Source: an uncultured Parvimonas sp.
GTDB lineage: Bacteria; Bacillota; Clostridia; Tissierellales; Peptoniphilaceae
NCBI GenBank assembly: GCA_902470455.1
Contig: CABRGI010000011.1
Coordinates: 1-10,989, forward strand
Length of the DNA: 10,989 nt
Direction: 5' to 3'
Shown here: one piece after another, positions 1 through 7,440 of the stretch
Layout: each line of letters starts with the position of its first letter
How positions within the stretch are numbered: the first letter of the stretch is position 1
Made by a program: the position numbers and the translations under genes
The notes under the pieces: model-generated
The model's database searches: none
Told to the model about the DNA's origin: nothing
The model's input: the letters and a program-made list of their open reading frames with translations, nothing else

Positions 1-914
1 TGATAGATTAGAGATTTTAAATAATCTTCCGCAAATTTATATCCGCCGTGAATTAAATATCTTAAGACTTCCCCTGCAATAGCTGTCATATCGCTTCCAA
101 GTATAATTGCCTTTGCAATATCTTCTCCGGTTCTTAATCCACCGGAGCCGATTAGAGTAAAGTCTTTTGAAACACCTCTACAATCTATAATACATTTTGC
201 AGTTGGTATCCCCCAACCATAGATATTTGTAAAATCTAGATCAGTTCTTCTCAAATTTTCAATTTCAATGAAATTTGTTCCGCCAAAACCGCTGATGTCA
301 ATGTATTTTACACCTACATTCAGAAGTTTTTCACAAGTTTTTTTAGAAATGCCACAACCTGTTTCCTTTATAATAACTGGAACATCTAAATTTTTAACGA
401 TATTTTCAATGTTTTCTAATATTCCTTGGAAATTTCTATCTCCTTCAAATTGAACAATCTCTTGAGCAGGATTTAGATGGAGAGAAATAGCGTCGGAATT
501 TAACATTTTAACAGCTTTTTTCACATCTTCAAGGCTTGATAATGCAGAAAGATTTGAAATTATTATATTTTTTTCATCTAAAATATCTTTTACAACCGTA
601 AAAGTTTCTACAAGTTCTTCATCTTGTAGAGCAACTTTTTGGCTTCCACTTTCAAACGCTATATTAAAATTTTTACAAAGTCTTGCCAAATCTTCGTTTA
701 CATCATAGGAAGTTTCCGCCCCACCTGTCATTGCATTTATGAGTAGTGGAAAGGACAGTTTTTTTCCTAAAAAGTTTACAGACGTATCTATTTCTTCAAA
801 ATTCAAATCAGTCAATGCAAAATGTTCAATATATACATTGTCAAATAGAGTGCTGGATTTGAAATTGCTCTTTAAAAAGTTTTCTAAATGTTCTTTTTTT
901 CTTTCGTTTTCCAT
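1..914 (-). CDS. fni: Type 2 isopentenyl-diphosphate delta-isomerase (FMN-dependent), 3' end cut by window edge
   Basis: This enzyme interconverts isopentenyl and dimethylallyl diphosphate using reduced FMN and Mg2+ in the cytoplasm, usually with the mevalonate pathway. I translated 304 codons by hand from the ATG at 914 and found no stop before the left edge. Family motifs appear in order: NAMTGG (about residues 60-65), HLNPAQE (146-152, with the expected catalytic Gln151 and Mg2+-binding Glu152), KETGCGIS (183-190), SGFGGTNF (208-215) and the phosphate/FMN-binding GSGGLR (256-261). The family is usually about 330-350 residues, so roughly 25-45 C-terminal residues should be missing. AGGTG lies just before the ATG. 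The gene starts 11 bp after the LCP stop, so it is probably the third gene of a minus-strand operon. KETGCGIS differs slightly from the KEVGxGxS form I know. The family assignment is secure. Confidence 0.93.
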   Translation of the reverse strand, partial: MENERKKEHLENFLKSNFKSSTLFDNVYIEHFALTDLNFEEIDTSVNFLGKKLSFPLLINAMTGGAETSYDVNEDLARLCKNFNIAFESGSQKVALQDEELVETFTVVKDILDEKNIIISNLSALSSLEDVKKAVKMLNSDAISLHLNPAQEIVQFEGDRNFQGILENIENIVKNLDVPVIIKETGCGISKKTCEKLLNVGVKYIDISGFGGTNFIEIENLRRTDLDFTNIYGWGIPTAKCIIDCRGVSKDFTLIGSGGLRTGEDIAKAIILGSDMTAIAGEVLRYLIHGGYKFAEDYLKSLIY

Positions 915-925
915 ATTCACCTAAA

Positions 926-1918
926 CTATCTATTATTAGTGTTGTTATTATTGTTTTTATTGCTATTATTGTTATTCTTATCTGTATCTACTTGAGAGCT
1001 TCCGTTTTGTTTTAATAAATAATCTCCAAACATCTCTTTAACAAGAGCATTTAATTTTGAACGATTTGGAACAAAATAACTTGTATTATTTATATATGCA
1101 GACTCTCCCGGAACAATTTCAGTGTGCATTTTATCTACACTTAAGTTCTTTGTCTTTAAAGCTAATTTTGCAATTGTTGAGAAAGGAATATTAGTATTTA
1201 CAGTCTTTTTTACAACTTCTAAAATTTGTGGAATTTTTGCGATATTTTTAGCCTTAGTCAACTCAGTAACCAATGCTTTTATAAGTAGTTGTTGAGCTTT
1301 AACACGACCAACATCACCTTCAACATATCCTGCTCTAAATCTTGCAAATTGAAGAGCTTGTTTTCCATTTAAAACTTGTTTACCAGGTTCCAAATGAACA
1401 TTGTCTTCAGCAACGTCAACTTGAACCGGTACGTCAACTTCAACACCACCAAGTGCATCTACAATATCTTTAACTGAGAAGAAATTAACTCTTACATAAT
1501 AGTCTATATCTAAATTCAAGAAATCTCTTGTAGTTTTCATAGCAAGTTTAAGACCACCAAAGTGGTGAGCATGATTTATTTTATCTAAATTTCCTCTAAC
1601 CATAACTCTTGAATCACGAGGGATTGATAGTATATCAATTTTTCCGGTTTCAAAATTAACTTTACATAAAATCATAGTGTCAGTTCTATTTTGTTCAGTT
1701 GTAGCTCCACTGAAGTCATCACTATCCAAACCTAGAACTAAAAACAAAAGTTCATTTTCTACAACTTGTTCAATATTATTTCCTTCACCTAAATCACTAC
1801 CTACAAATTCTACTTTTGAAGTAACTTCCATAATATCTAATACTCTATTTGCAAACCAAAAGATTCCACCAAATAGAATTAAAGATATAATAAAAGTTAT
1901 TATAAATTTCTTTTTCAT
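926..1918 (-). CDS. LytR-CpsA-Psr (LCP) family cell-wall polymer ligase
   Basis: LCP proteins transfer undecaprenyl-linked polymers (teichoic acid, capsule or other glycopolymer) onto peptidoglycan outside the membrane. The 330-residue product has one N-terminal membrane segment (about 5-23), then an extracellular LCP domain (about 56-225). Hallmarks are FLVLGLD (59-65), RTDTM (78-82), SIPRDSRV (98-105, with conserved Arg101 and Asp102), DKINHAH (112-118), DALGGVEVDVP (154-164) and the ARFR motif (192-195). These acidic and arginine residues bind the polyprenyl diphosphate and Mg2+. The last 25 residues are almost only Asn with some Ser, Lys, Thr and Asp, a low-complexity tail encoded by AAT/AAC triplets. 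GGAG lies 7 bp before the ATG. The gaps to the flanking genes are 10 and 11 bp, implying one transcript. Which polymer it attaches cannot be told. Confidence 0.93.
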   Translation of the reverse strand: MKKKFIITFIISLILFGGIFWFANRVLDIMEVTSKVEFVGSDLGEGNNIEQVVENELLFLVLGLDSDDFSGATTEQNRTDTMILCKVNFETGKIDILSIPRDSRVMVRGNLDKINHAHHFGGLKLAMKTTRDFLNLDIDYYVRVNFFSVKDIVDALGGVEVDVPVQVDVAEDNVHLEPGKQVLNGKQALQFARFRAGYVEGDVGRVKAQQLLIKALVTELTKAKNIAKIPQILEVVKKTVNTNIPFSTIAKLALKTKNLSVDKMHTEIVPGESAYINNTSYFVPNRSKLNALVKEMFGDYLLKQNGSSQVDTDKNNNNSNKNNNNNTNNR

Positions 1919-1928
1919 ATAAAACTCC

Positions 1929-2471
1929 TTACTTTATTAATTTACTAATCACTTTGAAACTATGATGTTCTGATGTCTTAATTAAATCGAATAAAATAGT
2001 TTCAACATTAGTAATACTCGCTCCCATGTCTCTAATTAAATCCAAACCATTCTCATAATTATTAGGATTTCTTGATCCTACTGTTTCAAAAGGAACGTGA
2101 ATTTTAAAATTACTTTTTAAATCCTTGATTGTCTGATATACACAAATATGCGTTTCAACACCTGCAATAATTATTGAAGTTTTGCCTTCTTCTTTTAGTT
2201 TTAAAACTTCATCTTTAATAATCGGATAAGCAGAAAAACTATTTTTAGAAAAATACTTTGCTTTTGCATTATTTAAAGATTCTTTAACTTCCAAAATTGT
2301 TTCTCCAAGTCCTTTTGGATATTGCTCAGTATAAATTATCGGAATATTAAGTTCATTACAGGCATTAACCAAAATATTCGTGTATTTTATAATACTTTCA
2401 TTATTTTGTATAACCGGTATCAGTTTTTCTTGAATGTCCAATACCAGCAAAAATGTATTTTCAATTTTCAT
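1929..2471 (-). CDS. Isochorismatase-family cysteine hydrolase (ISOC1/ISOC2-like)
   Basis: This is a single-domain cytosolic hydrolase of the isochorismatase/nicotinamidase superfamily. Using the ATG at 2471 gives 180 residues. The catalytic triad is visible as Asp12 in LLVLDIQE, Lys76 in FSKNSFSA and Cys110 in GVETHICVYQT. The stretch TEQYPKGLG (48-56) and the spacing around it resemble the ISOC1/ISOC2 subgroup, whose substrate is generally unknown; nicotinamidase or isochorismatase activity should not be assumed. The longer reading frame begins at a TTG at 2489, but the GGAG ribosome binding site lies inside that extension and sits 6 bp before the ATG at 2471, so the ATG is the better start. 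It is first in a three-gene minus-strand cluster with the LCP gene and fni, with no evident metabolic link to them. Confidence 0.88.
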   Translation of the reverse strand: MKIENTFLLVLDIQEKLIPVIQNNESIIKYTNILVNACNELNIPIIYTEQYPKGLGETILEVKESLNNAKAKYFSKNSFSAYPIIKDEVLKLKEEGKTSIIIAGVETHICVYQTIKDLKSNFKIHVPFETVGSRNPNNYENGLDLIRDMGASITNVETILFDLIKTSEHHSFKVISKLIK

Positions 2472-2530
2472 AAAAATCTCCAAATTCAAACTTAACTAAA
2501 AAATTAAATTATTTTCCACGATACAATAAA

Positions 2531-2545
2531 TGATGTCTTACATCA
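2531..2545. promoter_or_regulatory. Short perfect palindrome upstream of the isochorismatase gene
   Basis: TGATGT-CTT-ACATCA is a 15-bp perfect inverted repeat centred about 67 bp upstream of the ATG at 2471. The position and form would suit a dimeric repressor site. I found no convincing -35/-10 pair nearby and no regulator gene beside it, so it is only a candidate, and a chance palindrome of this size is possible in AT-rich DNA. Confidence 0.22.
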
Positions 2546-2578
2546 GTTGATTGATTAAAAACTTTATTGTTACACAAC

Positions 2579-2614
2579 AAATGCAGTTTTATTATAAGTA
2601 ATAAAACTGCATTT
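2579..2614 (-). terminator. Strong hairpin after the permease gene, probable terminator
   Basis: A 16-bp perfect stem (each arm runs from AAATGCAG to the loop) closes on the 4-base loop TAAG. It lies about 75 bp past the permease stop codon. On the minus strand it is followed only by TTTGTTG, a weak U-tract, so termination by this hairpin alone is plausible rather than certain. It may also separate the transporter transcript from the isochorismatase-LCP-fni operon. A nine-T run at 2632-2640 lies upstream of the hairpin on the minus strand and so is not its U-tract. Confidence 0.5.
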
Positions 2615-2687
2615 ATTATACATTATATATGTTTTTTTTTCAACTAAAAAACTGAAAAATATTAATTTATGAGACATATTATATTTC

Positions 2688-4679
2688 CTATCTTATAATC
2701 TTATAATAAACTCTTGAAGTTATTGAGTAGATTATAAAGTAAATTACTGAAAAGCCTAGTACGATTGTCGCAAAACTCATTGCAAAAATTCTTATACTTT
2801 GGAATCCAAGTCCTTTAAGTATATTGTGTAGGATTGGAAAGGCGAATAATGAGTGAATTGTTGCTACAACAAGTGGTAGGAAGAATATCCACAGTATCTG
2901 TACTCTTAAGCTCTTTTTGATAATTGAGTCAGGAAGCCCTACATTTTTCATTATCTGATAATTTTGTTTATCTTCAAAGCCTTCAGAAATTTGTTTATAG
3001 TATGTGATTAAGACTGTCCCTGTTATGAAAATTAATGCAACAATCATTCCGAAAAATAATAGACCGCCATTTAGTTCATAAGCAAAAGCATCAACTTCAG
3101 CTTTTGAAGACAAAGAATGACTAAATACATCTTTTTGTTGAACAAATATGTCATAATCTGTTTGTAATCTTGAATAAAAAGCTTCTTTATCAGCAGAATC
3201 TAAATCAAAATTATAATCTAGGTTATATTTTAATTGTTTTTCATTATAATTAAAAGTATATTCTTCTAACATTTTGACAAAAGTTTCATTATCTTTTACA
3301 ATAATTATCATCCCTTCAGCAGATATGCTCATAGGAAATAAGTTTTTTACTTTTACTAATTTATAATTTTTTCCAGCGAAATCCAAGCTTTCATAATCTT
3401 TAAGACTTTTAGAGTTAGTGGAATATAACAACTCATCGTCATTAAGAGTATAATTAGTATTGTTGTTTCTATTAAAATCTTCCAATGTTTCAACGATTAG
3501 AAATGCTGATAATTCACGTCTTTTCCCCAAAGGAGTAATCTTTCCATTTTCATTTATTACAGGATTCATTATAGTCTTTTTGACTGTTAGATTTTTAATT
3601 TTTTCATCTTCTTTTAATACTCTGTTTAAAATATTTAAGATTTCTTTTTTTCTTTCTTCACCATTTTCTAATATATCTTTATTATTTCCCGTTACAGAGG
3701 AAGATAAATAAAAATCATTAGGATGGATAGAATCTGTAAGCTCTTTTATACTTGAATTTATAGTTAATGTTGTTGCTAAAGTAACTATAATTGAAGTTGA
3801 AAGAAGTGTAATACTTGCAAGTGAAATAGCATTTGATTTCATTCTGTATAACATTCCTGATATTGAAAGGAAATTTTTTGCTTTGTAATATAAATTTCTA
3901 TTTCTTTTTAATAATTTTAAGACCAAAATACTAAAAGCGATGAATACTAGATAAGTACCGATTATTACTGCAATAACTGCAGGAAAAAACCTAAAAAAGC
4001 TAGTGAGATTCCCCTTTGATGTAACTGAAAGATAGTACCCTACACATAGAACTACAAATCCTAAAGTGCCAAGTATAAATTTACTCTTTGGCTCTCCTTC
4101 TGCCTTTTTTTGTTTTGAAAGTAGTTCTATAGGAGTTGATTTTCCAATTCTAAATATCATTGTTAAATATATCAATATAAATATTATAGCAAAAAATATT
4201 ATAGTCAATATTGCAGAAGAAATTGAAAAATTATAGTCCATTATTTTTGCAGTTATATTTTTAGTTATTTTGTTAAGCATAACAAATGCTAATTTTCCAA
4301 GAACAAACCCACCTGTTATTGAAAAAAAAGTAACAGTTAAAAAGTTTAGGATATATTCTATTGAAATAATTTTAGCAATATGTTTTTTCTCTAAACCTAA
4401 AATTCCATATAGAGCAAATTCCTTATTTCTCCTTTTTGTCAAAAAACTATTGGCATATAGGATAAATATAAATGTGAAAATTCCAACTATAAAAATTCCA
4501 AACTTTATAAGTATTACTACATATTCATAATTTTTTTCGATATAATGATTTTGTCCAAGGGAAGCCATTACAAAAAATAGAGTTCCCATAATACTACTTG
4601 CTATTAAAAATGGAGTTAAAAGCAAAGCATTTGCCTTCATATTTTTAAAAGCAAATTTAGAAGCCATTTTACTTTTCAT
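2688..4679 (-). CDS. BceB-type ABC transporter permease (FtsX-like), antimicrobial peptide resistance/sensing
   Basis: The 663-residue protein has the diagnostic BceB layout: 10 predicted membrane segments (about 18-40, 56-79, 107-132, 152-176, 201-218, 231-255, 285-306, 537-561, 594-617, 632-653) and one large extracellular domain of about 230 residues between segments 7 and 8. In this family that domain recognises peptide antibiotics or their lipid II-cycle complexes, and the transporter both removes the drug from its target and activates the partner kinase. Cytoplasmic loops such as the one at about 175-200 (IGKSTPIELL) resemble the FtsX/MacB family. The ATG at 4679 is preceded by GGGGTG and overlaps the last 11 bp of the ATPase gene, a usual arrangement for translational coupling. 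The extracellular domain varies too much between systems to predict the drug, so I give no specific name. Confidence 0.9.
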   Translation of the reverse strand: MKSKMASKFAFKNMKANALLLTPFLIASSIMGTLFFVMASLGQNHYIEKNYEYVVILIKFGIFIVGIFTFIFILYANSFLTKRRNKEFALYGILGLEKKHIAKIISIEYILNFLTVTFFSITGGFVLGKLAFVMLNKITKNITAKIMDYNFSISSAILTIIFFAIIFILIYLTMIFRIGKSTPIELLSKQKKAEGEPKSKFILGTLGFVVLCVGYYLSVTSKGNLTSFFRFFPAVIAVIIGTYLVFIAFSILVLKLLKRNRNLYYKAKNFLSISGMLYRMKSNAISLASITLLSTSIIVTLATTLTINSSIKELTDSIHPNDFYLSSSVTGNNKDILENGEERKKEILNILNRVLKEDEKIKNLTVKKTIMNPVINENGKITPLGKRRELSAFLIVETLEDFNRNNNTNYTLNDDELLYSTNSKSLKDYESLDFAGKNYKLVKVKNLFPMSISAEGMIIIVKDNETFVKMLEEYTFNYNEKQLKYNLDYNFDLDSADKEAFYSRLQTDYDIFVQQKDVFSHSLSSKAEVDAFAYELNGGLLFFGMIVALIFITGTVLITYYKQISEGFEDKQNYQIMKNVGLPDSIIKKSLRVQILWIFFLPLVVATIHSLFAFPILHNILKGLGFQSIRIFAMSFATIVLGFSVIYFIIYSITSRVYYKIIR

Positions 4680-5433
4680 AGTTATTCACCCCGTTTAACA
4701 TAATTTGAGCTTGATTGATTCTCTCTGAAAATGTTAAATTATCATCACTTCCTTTGTATATTTCGTGATAAACTCTACCATCTTTAATAAAAATAACTCT
4801 TTTTGCAAAAGCAGCGCATTTTACAGAGTGAGTAACCATTAAAACTGTTTGTCCACTGTTATTTATATCGCAGAAAGTTTTCATAACTATATCAGCAGAC
4901 TTTGAGTCCAATGCTCCTGTTGGCTCATCTGCAAGAAGCAAATCAGGTTTAGTTATAATTGCTCTTGCTATTGCAACTCTTTGTTTTTGTCCGCCTGAAA
5001 CTTGATAAGGATATTTATCCAAAACATCACTTATCTTTAAAATTGGAGCTATCTCGCCTACTTTTTCATTCATTATAGCCGGTTTAACATCTGATAAAAC
5101 AAGTGGAAGATAAATATTGTCCCTATTTGAAAAAGAGTCCAACAAATTAAAATCTTGGAAAACAAAGCCCAACTTTTCACGTCTAAAACTTGAAATTTCT
5201 GAATTGTTTAGTGAATTTACATCTTTTCCTGAAATAAAAACTGATCCTTCAGTTGCCTTATCCAAAGTTGCTATTATATTTAAAAGAGTAGTTTTACCGC
5301 TTCCTGACTCACCCATAACTGCAATAAATTCTCCTTTTTCAACAGAAAAATTTACATCTCTAAGAGCTTCAGTCTTTACACGTCCCATTCCTCCATAAAT
5401 CTTTTTTAAATTTCTAACATCTAATATATTCAT
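4669..5433 (-). CDS. BceA-type ABC transporter ATP-binding protein
   Basis: This is the cytoplasmic ATPase that drives the adjacent permease. With the ATG at 5433 it has 254 residues and every ABC signature: Walker A GESGSGKT (41-48), Q-loop Gln93 in [10 protein letters not shown], signature VSGGQKQR (145-152), Walker B LLLADEP (165-171) and H-loop His202 in MVTHS. The sequence is MacB/LolD/BceA-like, with a 30-40 residue C-terminal extension after the H-loop strand. A longer frame starts at TTG 5445, but that codon is part of the GGAGG ribosome binding site that precedes the ATG by 5 bp, so the shorter form is preferred. It is the first gene of a two-gene operon, and its stop lies within the start of the permease gene. 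The control region just upstream carries a candidate BceR-type operator. Confidence 0.93.
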   Translation of the reverse strand: MNILDVRNLKKIYGGMGRVKTEALRDVNFSVEKGEFIAVMGESGSGKTTLLNIIATLDKATEGSVFISGKDVNSLNNSEISSFRREKLGFVFQDFNLLDSFSNRDNIYLPLVLSDVKPAIMNEKVGEIAPILKISDVLDKYPYQVSGGQKQRVAIARAIITKPDLLLADEPTGALDSKSADIVMKTFCDINNSGQTVLMVTHSVKCAAFAKRVIFIKDGRVYHEIYKGSDDNLTFSERINQAQIMLNGVNNYEK

Positions 5434-5471
5434 AATTACCTCCAAAAAATATTATTTTCGTTTACAATAAT

Positions 5472-5480
5472 ATTTTAGCA
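5472..5480 (-). promoter_or_regulatory. Extended -10 promoter of the bceAB-like operon
   Basis: On the minus strand the sequence is TGCTAAAAT, an extended -10 (TGn + TAAAAT), placed so that transcription would begin about 30 nt before the ATG at 5433. The -35 position (ATGTTA or TGTTAG, 16-17 bp spacing) is poor, as expected for a promoter that depends on an activator binding just upstream. This is read from the sequence only. Confidence 0.5.
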
Positions 5481-5493
5481 AAAATTTTTACGC

Positions 5494-5512
5494 CTAACAT
5501 TTATCTAACATT
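5494..5512 (-). promoter_or_regulatory. 11-bp-spaced direct repeat overlapping the -35 of the bceAB promoter
   Basis: CTAACATT occurs twice on the plus strand (5494-5501 and 5505-5512), exactly 11 bp apart, or one helical turn. OmpR/PhoB-family regulators commonly bind tandem direct repeats of this period over or near a weak -35. The regulator encoded at 8659-9339 belongs to that family. Assignment to that regulator is inference; the palindrome at 5524-5551 is a competing or additional site. Confidence 0.35.
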
Positions 5513-5523
5513 ACAAAAACAAA

Positions 5524-5551
5524 AATAACCTTACAATTTTGTAAGGTTATT
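5524..5551 (-). promoter_or_regulatory. 28-bp palindrome with TTACA-N4-TGTAA core: candidate BceR-type operator, or terminator
   Basis: The arms are 13 bp each and perfectly complementary (5524-5536 with 5539-5551). The centre reads TTACA-ATTT-TGTAA (5531-5544), which matches the TnACA-N4-TGTAA form I recall for operators upstream of bceAB-type transporter genes. It is centred about 70 bp upstream of the predicted transcription start, a usual activator position. On the minus strand the hairpin is followed by a U-rich stretch (ATTTTTGTTTTTG), so it could also end transcripts arriving from copy A of the repeat. Both roles may hold. No such motif was found in front of the regulator gene. Confidence 0.6.
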
Positions 5552-5570
5552 GAAATGTTTGTTAAAAATC

Positions 5571-5944
5571 CTTTATTTAATGTATCTACAATACATTTAC
5601 TTTTGCTAAAGCAAAAGTATGAGATCTCCACAGTCGATTGTACTCAAATCAAAGATTTGAACAATCTTTGCGTCAGACCTACTTTTGCTTGTAAACAAGC
5701 AAAGTTAGGGCTAGATTCATTTCATTCGTTTCACTCATTTCGGTCGAGATGACGTATAAGGAGAAAGCTTCGTTTAATAGCCAGACGTTAAAAGTAAATA
5801 ATTTTCAAATATTATTTAAACATGCAATAGAAAACAAAATATTTCACGTCATAGCACTTTGCACTGAAAATCCCCCAACACGTCATCTCGACCGAAATGA
5901 AGCGAAGCTGAGTGCAGTGGAGAGATCTCATAAAGCCCTTTAAA
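5571..5944. repeat. Palindromic hairpin-rich element, copy A
   Basis: About 374 bp of non-coding DNA. The left arm holds a GTATC-type hairpin (5579-5597), a hairpin with ACTTTTGC stems and TAAA loop (5599-5618), GAGATCTC (5621-5628), a variable hairpin made by CAAAGATT and AATCTTTG (5650-5670), the GTCAGACC cassette (5671-5717) and TCGAGATGACGT (5744-5755). The right arm mirrors it: ACGTCATCTCGA (5880-5891), GAGATCTC (5922-5929) and a terminal hairpin with TAAAG/CTTTA stems (5931-5942). A perfect 21-bp inverted repeat links 5735-5755 with 5880-5900. The right end lies 26 bp past the stop of the YjbR-like gene. Open frames across it are repeat-derived and have no start or homology signal. It resembles a MITE or composite REP element; no transposase accompanies it. 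Confidence 0.85.
5671..5717 (+). repeat. GTCAGACC...GGGCTAGATT cassette in copy A
   Basis: This 47-bp block has conserved flanks CGTCAGACCTAC and GTTAGGGCTAGATT around a hairpin with TTTGCTTG and CAAGCAAA stems. The block recurs in copy D at the left end in the same orientation and at the right end inverted, where the hairpin stem is entirely different. It is absent from copies B and C, so it is a mobile or optional sub-module of the element. Confidence 0.75.
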
Positions 5945-5969
5945 TAATGAAATTTCCATTAGTCATACA

Positions 5970-6620
5970 TTATTTTTCAACTAATTTAAAACTCTCGTCA
6001 ATTAGGCTCTTAACCAAATTCAAATCCGTATCTGAATCCAAAACAATTGAAATCCAGTATTTTTTATTCATATGATATGCAGGGAAAAAATGCTTTTTAT
6101 CAATTAGACTTTGTATAAGTTCAGGATTAAGTTTTACATTTAAAACATCAATCTTTCCACTTTTATCAAGTCCCAAAGTCTTATAAGGAAGGTGCATAAA
6201 AATTCCATACCATTTTTTACTATTTGAAGTCTTTATCGTAGCATGATTATTATCTTCCCAAGGCTCTTCAGGAATTGTTCCGTATTTTTCCTTTACATAG
6301 TCTAGTAATAATTTTCTATAATCCAAGGATGTAAAACAGCTTTTTACAATATCTTCAATAAGTTCATTAACTTTTTTTCTAATTTTGGAAACAAATTTAC
6401 CCTTGCTGTCTAAAACATTAAATAAAATATATTCTTCATTAAAAGGTAATTCAATAACATTTACCTTAAAGGAGTACTTACCTATTTTAACAATCGCATT
6501 AAAATTTTCCACATCAATACCTGATTGTAAAATATAATAATCTCCAACCTTTGAAAAACCATATGCAATTGCAAGTTTAGAATTAAAAATATTTTTATCA
6601 AATATCTCATTATAAAACAT
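5970..6620 (-). CDS. YjbR/MmcQ-like protein with an extra N-terminal domain
   Basis: The 216-residue protein carries a C-terminal CyaY-like/YjbR domain (about 108-216). Family features are YGTIPEEPW (113-121), KKWYGIFMHLP (135-145), a short basic turn then the strand KIDVLNVKLNPE (156-167) and the closing FFPAYHMNKKYWISIVLD (178-195). The N-terminal 100 residues form a separate region rich in strands (GDYYILQSGIDV, YSFKVNVIELP) and are seen with some longer YjbR-like proteins. YjbR folds are described as DNA-binding-like, but the molecular role is not established, so I give no function. AGGAG lies 8 bp before the ATG. The gene stands alone between repeat copies A and B, and I see no convincing promoter in front of it. 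It has no clear link to the flanking transporter and kinase genes. Confidence 0.75.
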   Translation of the reverse strand: MFYNEIFDKNIFNSKLAIAYGFSKVGDYYILQSGIDVENFNAIVKIGKYSFKVNVIELPFNEEYILFNVLDSKGKFVSKIRKKVNELIEDIVKSCFTSLDYRKLLLDYVKEKYGTIPEEPWEDNNHATIKTSNSKKWYGIFMHLPYKTLGLDKSGKIDVLNVKLNPELIQSLIDKKHFFPAYHMNKKYWISIVLDSDTDLNLVKSLIDESFKLVEK

Positions 6621-6670
6621 AATTTTCTCCTAATTAGTAAACAAATTAAAAACAATAAGATACATATGTT

Positions 6671-7094
6671 GAATGTATCTTCGATACATTTACTTTTGCT
6701 AAAGCAAAAGTATGAGATCTCTCCATTCCGCTTACGCTACAGTCGAGATGACGTATAAAGAGAAATCTTCGATTTATAGCTAGACGTTAAAAGTAAACAA
6801 ACTTCAAAAAAGTATAAAAGCAATATTCAATAAAATTGTAATTATTAAAAATGTTGTAGAAAAATATATTTCACATCATAATACTTTTTAAAGAAATGCT
6901 CTCAATACGTGTCATATACATTGTGATATTAGTATATTGAATTTATTCCTGACATTTTTTAAGTATATAGAAAACAAACTAATTCACGTCATAGCCCTTT
7001 GAAAAGTAGAGCTCCCGACACGTCATCTTGAGCGTAGTCGAAAGATCTCAACTATTGCTTGTTTACAAGCAATAGTAAGTCCTGTAAAGGACTT
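6671..7094. repeat. Palindromic hairpin-rich element, copy B (long form)
   Basis: About 424 bp. The left arm has a GTATC-TTC-GATAC hairpin (6672-6690), the ACTTTTGC/TAAA hairpin (6692-6711), GAGATCTC and TCGAGATGACGT without the GTCAGACC cassette. The middle contains a decayed extra right-arm segment (6872-6916, CACATCATAATACTT...ACGTGTCAT) and an AT-rich spacer before the true right arm. That arm (6967-7094) ends with two perfect hairpins, 7051-7076 (stem ACTATTGCTTG) and 7077-7094 (stem AAGTCC). The end lies 9 bp past the stop of the GIY-YIG gene. The right arm matches copy C at 125 of 128 positions. The two-right-arm layout is shared with copy D, so long and short forms exist. Confidence 0.85.
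6967..7094 (+). repeat. Near-identical 128-bp direct repeat (right arm of copy B; partner 7600-7727)
   Basis: This segment aligns without gaps to 7600-7727 and differs at only three positions, all in the ACGTCATAGCCC...GACACGTCATC part. Other parts of copies B and C are far more diverged, so the arms have been duplicated recently or homogenised by gene conversion. The pair flanks the GIY-YIG gene as direct repeats about 630 bp apart, a substrate for deletion or tandem amplification. Confidence 0.9.
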
Positions 7095-7103
7095 GTATAA
7101 ATA

Positions 7104-7382
7104 TCACCAATTTTCTGATAAATCTCTTAATTCAGGATTTATAGATTTAATTAAGGCAAATTTTTTATCTCTATTCCACTTCTTCAACTGTTTTTCTCGA
7201 ACGATTGCATCTAAAGCATATTCTGTAGTTTCATAAAAAAGTAATACATTCAAATTATATTTTTTAGAAAAGCCATCAATTAATTTGTTTTTATGTTCAT
7301 ATAATCTTCTTTCAATATTTCTTGTGACACCAATATACAAAACATTTCTAAAATTATTAGAAATTATATATACATAAAACAT
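7104..7382 (-). CDS. Small GIY-YIG nuclease-domain protein
   Basis: This 92-residue protein consists only of a GIY-YIG domain of the short YhbQ/UPF0213-like type. It shows the first motif in FYVYII (2-7), YIG at 16-18, TRNIERRLYEHK (20-31, with the conserved Arg and His) and the C-terminal REKQLKKWNRDKK (62-74), in which Glu63 occupies the metal-binding position. Such proteins cut DNA in related systems, but for most short members the substrate is unknown. GGAGG lies 5 bp before the ATG, and a TATAAT -10 sits about 30 bp upstream. The gene lies between the two near-identical arms of repeats B and C, and a second truncated copy of its 5' end sits at 7726-7744. It may be mobile with the repeats or only a bystander. 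Confidence 0.88.
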   Translation of the reverse strand: MFYVYIISNNFRNVLYIGVTRNIERRLYEHKNKLIDGFSKKYNLNVLLFYETTEYALDAIVREKQLKKWNRDKKFALIKSINPELRDLSENW

Positions 7383-7412
7383 ACAATCCTCCTAAATAGT
7401 AGTCAAGTAAAA

Positions 7413-7440
7413 ATTATAAGAAGTCTATATTGAATGTATC
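7413..7440 (-). promoter_or_regulatory. Promoter of the GIY-YIG gene, with -35 contributed by repeat C
   Basis: On the minus strand a perfect TATAAT (7413-7418) lies about 30 bp before the ATG. With 16 bp spacing the -35 position is GATACA (7435-7440), which is part of the terminal GTATC hairpin of repeat copy C. The -35 matches the consensus at only 3 of 6 positions. The -10 is convincing; the repeat's role as promoter half is inference. Confidence 0.5.

Noticed and set aside
268..924. Plus-strand open frames over fni (268-453, 739-924)
   Set aside because: They are antisense shadows of the isomerase coding frame and have no ribosome binding sites.
2641..2660. Small hairpin TTTCA...TGAAA after the permease stop
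   Set aside because: The stem is only 5 bp and interrupted; the 16-bp stem at 2579-2614 is the far better terminator candidate.
2472..2687. Riboswitch or T-box leader before the isochorismatase-LCP-fni operon
   Set aside because: The region contains only one simple long hairpin and a short palindrome, with none of the conserved leader motifs.
1677..5398. Plus-strand open frames at 1677-1922, 3460-3711, 4270-4530 and 5117-5398
   Set aside because: Each lies antisense to a well-supported gene (LCP, permease, ATPase) and shows no recognisable domain or start signal.
5555..5943. Two plus-strand open frames of 65 and 64 codons across repeat copy A
   Set aside because: They consist of hairpin and palindrome sequence (with runs such as HSFHSFRSR), have no ribosome binding site, and equivalent frames are not kept in copies B, C and D.
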